From Phyllobacteriaceae bacterium (GTDB lineage: Bacteria; Pseudomonadota; Alphaproteobacteria; Rhizobiales; Devosiaceae): DNA of 13,953 bases. The notes under the pieces were generated by a model that saw nothing but the letters and a program-made list of their open reading frames with translations, did not search any database and had not been told where the DNA came from. Numbering within the stretch: position 1 is the first letter of the stretch; each line of letters opens with the position of its first letter. The DNA lies in contig JAAZLP010000139.1 in the NCBI GenBank assembly GCA_012799265.1, positions 1 to 13,953 of the forward strand, read 5' to 3'. The position numbers and the translations under genes are program-made. This document shows, one piece after another, positions 7,839 to 13,953 of this stretch.

Positions 7839-9689
7839 ATGTTGCGTTGGTTTGAAACCCGTCTCGATCCTTATCCCAAGGATGACCCGGTAGAGCCCCC
7901 CAAGGGCCTGCTGGCCTTCTGCCTGCACTATAGCCACGGTGCAAAGCGCTGGCTGGCGCTGATGGCAATTGCAGCGGCTGCGGTCGCGACAGGCGAAATC
8001 ATCGTCTTTGGCTTTGTCGGCGATGTGGTGAACTGGCTCGCCGATGCCAATCGCGAGACATTCCTCCAGACCGACGGTTGGAAGCTGGCCCTGATGGGCG
8101 CGATGATCGTGTTCATCGTGCCGGGTATTGCACTCATTTCGACGCTGACCATGCATCAGACGCTGCTCGGCAACTTCCCGCAGCGCATCCGCTGGATGAG
8201 CCATCGCTATCTGATCCGTCAGTCGATGAGCTATTTCCAGGACGAATTCGCCGGCCGCATTGGCGCCAAGCTGATGCAGACATCGCTCGCCGTGCGCGAA
8301 GTGGTGATGAAGCTGCTCGACATGCTGGTCTATGTCGTCGTGTATTTTACCGGCGCTGTGCTGCTTGTGGCATCTGCCGACTGGCGGCTCACGCTGCCAT
8401 TCCTCGGCTGGCTCGTCGCCTATATCGCCATCATGATCTACTTCATCCCGCGCATGGGCAAAATTTCCCAGGCGCAGGCTGACGCCCGCTCGCTGATGAC
8501 GGGCCGCATCGTTGACAGCTACACCAATATCGCCACGGTCAAGCTCTTCAGCCATTCGAACCGCGAAGAGACCTATGCCAAGGAGGCGATGGACGAGTTT
8601 CTGGACACGGTGCACCGGCAGATGCGCCTCTTCACCGTGCTCAACATGCTGGTGCTCTGGTCCAACGCGCTTCTGCTGTTCGCCGTGGGCGCGACCGGCA
8701 TCTGGCTCTGGATGGGCGGGCTGATGTCGCCCGGTGCGCTGGCGGTGTCGCTTGGCCTCGTCATGCGCTTCCAGGGCATGAGCCAGTGGGTGATGTGGGA
8801 AATGTCCTCACTGTTTGAAAATATCGGCACGGTGAAGGACGGCATCTCCTCGATTTCGCTGCCGCGCGTTGTCTCGGACAAGCCGGGCGCAAAGGCCCTG
8901 CCGCCGGTCAATGGCGACATCAAGTTCGAGAATGTCTCCTTCCACTATGGCAAGGACAAGGGCGTCATCGAGAACCTCAATCTCCACGTACGCCCCGGCG
9001 AAAAGATTGGTCTGGTCGGGCGGTCGGGTGCCGGCAAGTCGACCATCGTCAACCTGCTGTTGCGCTTCTATGACCGTGCCGATGGCCGCATCCTGATTGA
9101 CGGACATGATATCGGCGAGGTGACGCAGGATAGTCTGCGCGCCAATATCGGTGTCGTGACGCAGGATACCTCGCTGCTGCATCGTTCCGTGCGCGAGAAC
9201 ATCCTCTATGGCCGCCCCGATGCGACCGAGGAGATGATGCGGGCTGCCGCCGAGCAGGCAGAGGCGTCAGCCTTCATCGAGACCCTTACCGACCCCAAGG
9301 GGCGCATGGGTTATGACGCTCATGTCGGTGAACGCGGCGTGAAACTCTCGGGTGGGCAGCGGCAGCGTATCGCCATTGCGCGTGTGCTGCTGAAGAATGC
9401 GCCGATCCTCATTCTCGACGAGGCAACGTCGGCACTGGATTCCGAGGTCGAGGCGGCCATCCAGAGCCAGTTGCAGATGCTGATGCAGGGCAAGACGGTG
9501 ATCGCCATCGCGCACCGGCTTTCGACCATCGCCATGATGGATCGGCTGGTGGTGCTCGATAAGGGGCATATTGTCGAGCAGGGGACCCATGCTCAGCTGG
9601 TCGGATCGGGCGGCATCCATAGCCAGCTCTGGCAGCGTCAGTCGGGCGGGTTCATCGACGCTGACCAGAACGAAGACGCTGCGGAATAG
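7839..9689 (+). CDS. ABC exporter half-transporter (fused membrane and ATPase domains)
   Basis: Inner-membrane ATP-driven export protein of 616 residues, expected to act as a dimer. The membrane domain with about six segments spans roughly 36-330. The ATPase domain spans about 360-600 with Walker A GRSGAGKS (394-401), Q-loop Gln442, signature LSGGQRQR (503-510), Walker B ILILDE (523-528) and switch His559. All catalytic motifs are intact, so it should hydrolyse ATP. The substrate cannot be read from sequence; relatives are annotated as multidrug or lipid exporters. The ATG at 7839 is chosen because MLRWFE is the usual start of this alphaproteobacterial subfamily. GAGG lies 11 bases upstream, which is a weak site; in-frame GTG codons at 7806, 7827 and 7830 are alternatives. 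No partner transporter gene is adjacent. It stands alone and converges on the c-di-GMP gene. Confidence 0.93.
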   Translation: MLRWFETRLDPYPKDDPVEPPKGLLAFCLHYSHGAKRWLALMAIAAAAVATGEIIVFGFVGDVVNWLADANRETFLQTDGWKLALMGAMIVFIVPGIALISTLTMHQTLLGNFPQRIRWMSHRYLIRQSMSYFQDEFAGRIGAKLMQTSLAVREVVMKLLDMLVYVVVYFTGAVLLVASADWRLTLPFLGWLVAYIAIMIYFIPRMGKISQAQADARSLMTGRIVDSYTNIATVKLFSHSNREETYAKEAMDEFLDTVHRQMRLFTVLNMLVLWSNALLLFAVGATGIWLWMGGLMSPGALAVSLGLVMRFQGMSQWVMWEMSSLFENIGTVKDGISSISLPRVVSDKPGAKALPPVNGDIKFENVSFHYGKDKGVIENLNLHVRPGEKIGLVGRSGAGKSTIVNLLLRFYDRADGRILIDGHDIGEVTQDSLRANIGVVTQDTSLLHRSVRENILYGRPDATEEMMRAAAEQAEASAFIETLTDPKGRMGYDAHVGERGVKLSGGQRQRIAIARVLLKNAPILILDEATSALDSEVEAAIQSQLQMLMQGKTVIAIAHRLSTIAMMDRLVVLDKGHIVEQGTHAQLVGSGGIHSQLWQRQSGGFIDADQNEDAAE

Positions 9690-9696
9690 ATTGGGA

Positions 9697-9718
9697 GGGC
9701 AGGGCTTTGGTCCTGCCC
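9697..9718. terminator. Shared hairpin between convergent ABC and GGDEF/EAL genes
   Basis: GGGCAGG (9697-9703) pairs perfectly with CCTGCCC (9712-9718) around an 8-base loop. It fills most of the 30-base gap between the ABC stop (9687-9689) and the stop of the opposing gene (9720-9722). It can serve both strands. Neither side has a T-run, so it is not a classical intrinsic terminator. Confidence 0.6.
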
Positions 9719-9719
9719 C

Positions 9720-11690
9720 TCAGGCGCTGACGCGGTTCTCAAAGAGACGCGCCGCGTTTTCCCGGGCAAGATGGTCGAGGAAAGCAGCGGCGCTCATCGG
9801 GCGACCGAAGAAATAGCCCTGCATCACGCGGGCACCGAGCGAAGCCAGCGCTTCGAGCTGGGTTTCGGTTTCGACGCCCTCGAATACGCAGTTCATCCCA
9901 AGATTTCGGCAGAGTTCAACCATCGTCTTGACGATTGCCCGGCTGGCCGGGTCGCTGTTGATGTCCATGACGAAGCTGCGGTCGATCTTGATCTGATGCA
10001 GCGGCAGGCGCTGGACATGGGTGAGGCTGGAATGGCCAGTGCCAAAATCGTCCAATGCAATGCGGGAACCGAGACGGAGCAGCGCCAGCAGTGACTGGCT
10101 GGCCTGGCCCATATCGCGCATCACAGCGGTTTCGGTGATTTCGAAGTCCACACGGGTTGGCGAGGAATGCGCGCGCACCAGAGCCACGATCTGGTCGATG
10201 GCTGTCGTGGAGCCGATGTCATTGGCCGAGAGATTGACCGAGAGACGAAGGGAGCCGGGCAGAACCTCGCTGAGCTGCAGCGCCTGCTTGAGGACAATCT
10301 GGGTGATGTGAGAAATCTTGCCGATGCGTTCAGCCATCGGAATGAACTCGGCCGGGGAAACGTCGCCGAGCACCGCATTGTGCCACCGGGCCAGGACTTC
10401 GACGCCAATCGTCCGGCCCAGGACAATGTCATATTGCGGCTGGACGACAACCTGGATTTCCTTTTCCAGATCGGCCGTGTGGAGCTGTTCTTCCATGCGA
10501 CGCACCTGCAGCAGCTCGCGTGCATGATGCTTGGAAAAGACGATGCAGCCGCCGCGCGCTTCGCGCTTGGCCACCCAGGTAACATAGTCAGCGCGATCAA
10601 AGAGCTTCTCGGGGGTGTCGCCTTCCTGAGAGACGGCAATCCCCACCGACGCGGTGATGCGGACGGCGCCGAGGGACATGTGCAGGGTCTCGCTCAGGGC
10701 ACCATTGATTGCTTCACCCTGACGCTGAAGTTCCTCGTTGCCGGCCGGGTCCTGCATGATGAGCACGAACTTGTCGCCGTCCAGACGGGCCAGAAACGTC
10801 GTATCCGCCTTCATGGCAGTGAGGCGCCGGGAAATCTCGACCAGCACCTGATCGCCGGTCAGCTGACCGAAAATCTGGTTGACCGTCTTGAAGCTGTCGA
10901 TGTCGACGCGGACGATTGCAATCGACGTGCCGGCCTCGAGGGCCGACTTGAGCGATGCGCGAAGCTGACGATCAAAGTGACGGCGGTTGGGGATGCCGGT
11001 CAGGGCATCGAGATTGGCGAGGCGATGGTTTTCTTCCAGCAGGCGCTGGGTTTCCAGCTGGCGTTGCGCCATCGCATTGCGCGAGGCAACGAGCGAAGAA
11101 AAGTCGCGATGATTGCCAACGAGAACGAAGGCCAGCGTCGCGAGAACTGCGACCAGGTTGATGGCAATGGCGTTGAAGCCGATATGCCCGGTGCTCGCCA
11201 GGAAGGTGACATAGGGCATCATGACGATCACGGCCACGAGGATCGCGGCGGCCCGCACATGCATGAGGCAGAGCACGCAGCCGATAACGGTGATCGCCAG
11301 GAAACTCGCCAGTTGGAACTGCTGTTCTATCGAACCATACTGGAAAAGGCTGAGACCCCAGGCGACAAAGCCTGTCGCAAGGATCACGCTCATTCCGATC
11401 ATGATCTGCACGCTCCTGCGGGCGGATCCGGGGCATACCTGCTTATGGCGGTTCAGCCACCATACAATGGTGCGAACGACGCAGAAGAGGATCAGAAAGC
11501 CCGGAACGTAGATCGTGTAGAGCGGGGGGGCGATGTCGTAATGGGTCCACGATACGGTCAGCGTATTGCAGACCAGCATGGCATACATGAGCGGCACCTG
11601 GCGGCTCAGAGCGCGCCATTGCGCCACCGACAAGTCTGGCCCTGTCGCAGGTTCCGACAGGTTTTTAAGAAAGTGTCGGAACACGAACAT
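9720..11690 (-). CDS. Membrane GGDEF/EAL protein: degenerate GGDEF, apparently intact EAL (probable c-di-GMP phosphodiesterase)
   Basis: Predicted inner-membrane c-di-GMP signalling protein of 656 residues. About five or six hydrophobic segments lie between 33 and 193, followed by a helical linker (about 200-225), a GGDEF domain (about 226-385) and an EAL domain (about 400-645). The GGDEF signature reads DGDKF (304-308): the first Gly is Asp and the catalytic Glu is Lys. The usual RxxD inhibitory site is also absent, so cyclase activity is unlikely. In the EAL domain the signature is EVL (431-433), and Asn486, Glu517, Asp547-Asp548, Lys568, Glu604 and Gln624 are all where an active phosphodiesterase needs them. 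The degenerate GGDEF may bind GTP as a regulator, as known for CC3396 of Caulobacter. The ATG at 11690 or the adjoining GTG at 11693 can start it; GAGAGG lies just upstream. The membrane sensor type is not recognised. Confidence 0.92.
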   Translation of the reverse strand: MFVFRHFLKNLSEPATGPDLSVAQWRALSRQVPLMYAMLVCNTLTVSWTHYDIAPPLYTIYVPGFLILFCVVRTIVWWLNRHKQVCPGSARRSVQIMIGMSVILATGFVAWGLSLFQYGSIEQQFQLASFLAITVIGCVLCLMHVRAAAILVAVIVMMPYVTFLASTGHIGFNAIAINLVAVLATLAFVLVGNHRDFSSLVASRNAMAQRQLETQRLLEENHRLANLDALTGIPNRRHFDRQLRASLKSALEAGTSIAIVRVDIDSFKTVNQIFGQLTGDQVLVEISRRLTAMKADTTFLARLDGDKFVLIMQDPAGNEELQRQGEAINGALSETLHMSLGAVRITASVGIAVSQEGDTPEKLFDRADYVTWVAKREARGGCIVFSKHHARELLQVRRMEEQLHTADLEKEIQVVVQPQYDIVLGRTIGVEVLARWHNAVLGDVSPAEFIPMAERIGKISHITQIVLKQALQLSEVLPGSLRLSVNLSANDIGSTTAIDQIVALVRAHSSPTRVDFEITETAVMRDMGQASQSLLALLRLGSRIALDDFGTGHSSLTHVQRLPLHQIKIDRSFVMDINSDPASRAIVKTMVELCRNLGMNCVFEGVETETQLEALASLGARVMQGYFFGRPMSAAAFLDHLARENAARLFENRVSA

Positions 11691-11763
11691 CACGCAGGCC
11701 TCTCATGGGCCTAACGTATGCGCCCAGTCCTAAAACATTGGTAAAATGATGGTGGCGCTTTGT

Positions 11764-11775
11764 TTTTGATCGAAA
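11764..11775. promoter_or_regulatory. AT-rich imperfect palindrome in the divergent control region
   Basis: TTTTGATCGAAA is a near palindrome (TTT-N-GATC-N-AAA). It lies 74 bases before the EAL gene start and 57 bases before the proposed mannosidase -35 box. It could bind a regulator of either gene. No family is assigned. Confidence 0.2.
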
Positions 11776-11820
11776 TCAGGAAAATTTTTATCTCCTCGGG
11801 AGAATTGCGACGCGACCCCA

Positions 11821-11849
11821 TTGGAAGTGGTTCAAGCTGGCGCTAAAAC
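11821..11849 (+). promoter_or_regulatory. Candidate sigma-70 promoter of the beta-mannosidase gene
   Basis: TTGGAA (11821-11826) and TAAAAC (11844-11849) are separated by exactly 17 bases. Each box matches the consensus at four of six positions. Transcription would begin near 11856, giving a leader of about 56 bases. The operator candidate sits directly on that start point, which supports the placement. Confidence 0.45.
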
Positions 11850-11854
11850 AGCAA

Positions 11855-11868
11855 TGAAATCGATTGCG
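11855..11868. promoter_or_regulatory. Candidate LacI-family operator before the beta-mannosidase gene
   Basis: TGAAATCGATTGCG fits the general LacI/GalR-family operator pattern TG-N-AA-N-CG-N-TT-N-CA with one mismatch in the last base, around a central CG. It lies just downstream of the proposed -10 box, where a bound repressor would block transcription. LacI-type control is common for sugar-use operons in this group. The regulator gene is not in the window. Confidence 0.55.
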
Positions 11869-11897
11869 CTGTGGGGAACAGCGCCCGGCGACGCCGG
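11866..11897 (+). promoter_or_regulatory. Two back-to-back hairpins in the beta-mannosidase leader
   Basis: GCGCTGT (11866-11872) pairs perfectly with ACAGCGC (11878-11884) over a 5-base GGGGA loop. The next base begins a second hairpin: CCGGC (11885-11889) with GCCGG (11893-11897) over a 3-base loop. The pair ends four bases before the ribosome site and overlaps the right edge of the operator candidate. It may stabilise the mRNA end or influence translation. Confidence 0.4.
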
Positions 11898-11901
11898 ACC
11901 C

Positions 11902-11908
11902 GGAGGAA
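11902..11908 (+). promoter_or_regulatory. Ribosome binding site of the beta-mannosidase
   Basis: GGAGGAA lies three bases before the ATG at 11912 (five bases from the end of the GGAGG core). It is the strongest ribosome site in the window and decides the start. Confidence 0.8.
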
Positions 11909-11911
11909 ATA

Positions 11912-13953
11912 ATGACACTTGACGCCCGCAATACCGCTCTCGATCTGAGCGGTCAGTTCACCTTGACCGCACCGTCGCGCGACATCGTGACGACGATCAA
12001 CCTGCCTGGTGACGTCCATGGCGCCCTGCTGGCGGCCGACCTCATCCCCGATCCCTATTTCGGGGAGAACGAGAAGGTCGTCATGTGGGTCGGCGAGACC
12101 GAATGGTCTGTCGAGCGGCATTTTGAGGCCAATGCAGCCGATATCGACGGCTATCTGACGCTCACGCTGGCGGAGGTGGACTACATCGCCACAATCATTC
12201 TCAACGGAGAAGTGGTTGCGCGCACGGACAACAGCTTTGTGCGTCACGATATCGACGTCACGGGCAAGGTGCATGCAGGCCAGAATACGCTTCGCGTCGA
12301 CTTTGCCGTGGCGGCCGACGTCGCCAAGGCCCGAGCAGACGCGCATCCTTTCCCCATTCCCTTCACCAAGAACTACCAGACCAACGGGCTGAAGGGCGTG
12401 CCCATGAACTTCATCCGCAAGGCCGCGTGCCATGCGGGTTGGGACTGGGGCATCTGCACCATGCCCATCGGCATCTACGGCACGATGAGCCTGCGCAAAT
12501 CGCGTCTGGCGCGGCAGGAAAGCGTGCAGGTTGATCAGGTGCATAGTGCCCACTCGGTCGAACTGACCATCAAGACACGCCTTCATGCCTTCGCTCACGG
12601 CGAGGTCGAGATCGAGCACCGGATTGATGGGCAGGTGATCACCGACACGGTGGTGGTGCAGAAGGGCGAGAACGTATTCACCCACAATGTCACGATCCAT
12701 AATCCAAAAATCTGGTGGCCGTCAGGGCAAGGTGAGCAGCCGCTTTATGAGCTAGTCACCGATGTCGAGGGCGAGGTGACACGCCGCAAGATCGGCTTGC
12801 GCGATCTGGAGTGGGTGATCGAGAAAGACGAGATCGATCATAGCTCCAAATGCCGGATCAACGGCCGCGACATCACCATGATGGGCGCCAACTGGATTCC
12901 GGCGGATGCCATTCCGAGCCGGATTACGCCTGCGGTCATTCGCGATCTGCTGGAGAGCGCCAAGGCCGCAAACATGAACATGCTGCGCGTCTGGGGCGGC
13001 GGGCAGTACGAACCGGACTATTTCTACGATCTCTGCGACGAACTGGGCATCCTGATCTGGCACGACTTCATGTTCTCCTGCATGAGCTATCCATCCAATC
13101 GGGAATTCCTCGCCAGCGTTGAGACGGAAATTACCCAGCAGGTCCGCCGGCTTAGCCACCACGCTTCAATCGCGCTCTGGTGCGGCGACAACGAGGTCAT
13201 CGGCTCGCTCGGCTGGTATCCAGAGACCAAGGCCGATCCCGGCCGCTACCTCGCCAATTACGACCGCCTAAACTCTCTCTTGCACCGTATCGTCGAGGAT
13301 GAGGATCCGGCGCGCCGCTTCTGGCCGTCATCGCCCTCGCTGGGCTACCTCGACTTTTCCGATGGATGGCACCAGGACACGCGGGGCGACCTCCACTATT
13401 GGGACGTCTGGCACTCGGCCAAGGGCTTTGACGCCTATCGAACGGTCAATCCGCGCTTTGCGTCAGAATTCGGCTTTCAGTCCTTCACCTCGATGAATGT
13501 CATCGAAACCTTTGCCGAGCCCAAGGACCGCAATCCGTCCTCGCCGGTGATGGAAAACCACCAGCGTAATGCGGGCGGCAATGCGCGCATCCTTGAGACA
13601 ATGACGCGCTATTTTCGCTTCCCGCGCGACTTCGATCAAATGGTGTTCCTGAGCCAGATCCAGCAGGGTCTGGCGATCAAGACGGCCATCGAATACTGGC
13701 GCTGGACCAAGCCGCGTTGCATGGGCACGCTCTATTGGCAGATCAATGACATCTGGCCCGTCGCGAGTTGGTCGAGCCTCGATTATGGTGGGCAGTGGAA
13801 GCTGATGCACTATATGGCGCGGCGCTTTTTCAACCTGGTCAATGTGGTTGCGGTACCTGAATTCAGCGCCATCGAAACCAATTCACGCGGCACCCCGGTT
13901 GAAGGGCAGACGCCCGATAAACTCGTGCTGCGCGCCATCAACGACACGGCAGG
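11912..13953 (+). CDS. Beta-mannosidase (glycoside hydrolase family 2), 3' truncated by window edge
   Basis: Exo-acting enzyme expected to release mannose from the non-reducing end of beta-mannosides in the cytoplasm; no signal peptide is seen, so its oligosaccharides must be imported. The frame is open from the ATG at 11912 to the window end (680 residues of about 820-850 expected), so the C-terminal part is missing. Order: sugar-binding-like beta-sandwich (about 10-200), immunoglobulin-like domain (about 205-300), then the TIM barrel. Family motifs are RVWGGGQYE, IWHDFMFSC and TLYWQINDIWPVASWS. The acid/base is Glu428 in WCGDNE and the nucleophile is Glu519 in SEFGFQS; both are present. The tryptophan-rich TLYWQINDIWP stretch favours beta-mannosidase over beta-galactosidase or beta-glucuronidase. 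It is divergent from the EAL gene, with a strong ribosome site and a LacI-type operator candidate, and is likely the first gene of a sugar-use operon. Confidence 0.93.
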   Translation, partial: MTLDARNTALDLSGQFTLTAPSRDIVTTINLPGDVHGALLAADLIPDPYFGENEKVVMWVGETEWSVERHFEANAADIDGYLTLTLAEVDYIATIILNGEVVARTDNSFVRHDIDVTGKVHAGQNTLRVDFAVAADVAKARADAHPFPIPFTKNYQTNGLKGVPMNFIRKAACHAGWDWGICTMPIGIYGTMSLRKSRLARQESVQVDQVHSAHSVELTIKTRLHAFAHGEVEIEHRIDGQVITDTVVVQKGENVFTHNVTIHNPKIWWPSGQGEQPLYELVTDVEGEVTRRKIGLRDLEWVIEKDEIDHSSKCRINGRDITMMGANWIPADAIPSRITPAVIRDLLESAKAANMNMLRVWGGGQYEPDYFYDLCDELGILIWHDFMFSCMSYPSNREFLASVETEITQQVRRLSHHASIALWCGDNEVIGSLGWYPETKADPGRYLANYDRLNSLLHRIVEDEDPARRFWPSSPSLGYLDFSDGWHQDTRGDLHYWDVWHSAKGFDAYRTVNPRFASEFGFQSFTSMNVIETFAEPKDRNPSSPVMENHQRNAGGNARILETMTRYFRFPRDFDQMVFLSQIQQGLAIKTAIEYWRWTKPRCMGTLYWQINDIWPVASWSSLDYGGQWKLMHYMARRFFNLVNVVAVPEFSAIETNSRGTPVEGQTPDKLVLRAINDTA

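Noticed and set aside
7599..8615. A 338-codon open frame on - opposite the ABC gene
   Set aside because: It is antisense to the membrane domain and full of His/Gln/Arg, which is typical of a shadow frame.
10167..11714. A 515-codon open frame on + opposite the GGDEF/EAL gene
   Set aside because: It is antisense to recognisable domains; its translation is rich in His, Asp, Glu and Arg with no recognisable motif.
11843..12700. A 285-codon open frame on - opposite the mannosidase gene
   Set aside because: It is antisense to the beta-sandwich domain of a clear GH2 enzyme and shows no recognisable domain.
1..13953. Mobile elements, defence systems, CRISPR arrays, tRNA or rRNA genes
   Set aside because: None was seen. 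All long genes are common chromosomal families with consistent GC-rich codon use, and no repeat arrays or integration scars are visible.

Overview
The window is about 62% GC by eye and reads as chromosomal DNA of an alphaproteobacterium, probably of the order Hyphomicrobiales (Rhizobiales). This rests on the GC-rich codon use, the two-halved GlnE, a membrane PAS histidine kinase with a DivJ/PleC/PdhS-like dimerisation domain, and an ABC exporter with an N-terminus of rhizobial type. A Devosia-like genus is a guess. There is no sign of a phage, plasmid, insertion sequence, CRISPR array, tRNA or rRNA.

Layout, left to right: (1) glnE on +, cut by the left edge, encoding the glutamine synthetase adenylyltransferase/adenylyl-removing enzyme. 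(2) A sensor histidine kinase on -, converging on glnE; the two stop codons share one CTAG. (3) A 309-base gap. (4) pepN on -, an M1 aminopeptidase N, followed by a strong hairpin. (5) A 437-base non-coding stretch with a REP/dRS3-like palindrome and small hairpins. (6) An ABC exporter half-transporter on +. (7) A short GC-rich hairpin between convergent stops. (8) A membrane protein on - with a degenerate GGDEF domain and an apparently intact EAL domain, so a likely c-di-GMP phosphodiesterase. (9) A 221-base divergent regulatory region with a promoter candidate, a LacI-family operator candidate and two back-to-back hairpins. (10) A GH2 beta-mannosidase on +, cut by the right edge.

The genes do not form one pathway. 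Nitrogen control (glnE), signalling (kinase, EAL protein), peptide turnover (pepN), export (ABC) and mannoside use (beta-mannosidase) each look like separate transcription units, mostly convergent or divergent. The mannosidase is probably the first gene of a sugar-use operon that continues beyond the window under LacI-type repression. I see no convincing undescribed system. The points most worth a second look are the mannosidase control region, the mixed intact/degenerate c-di-GMP protein and the kinase's likely place in the DivK network.
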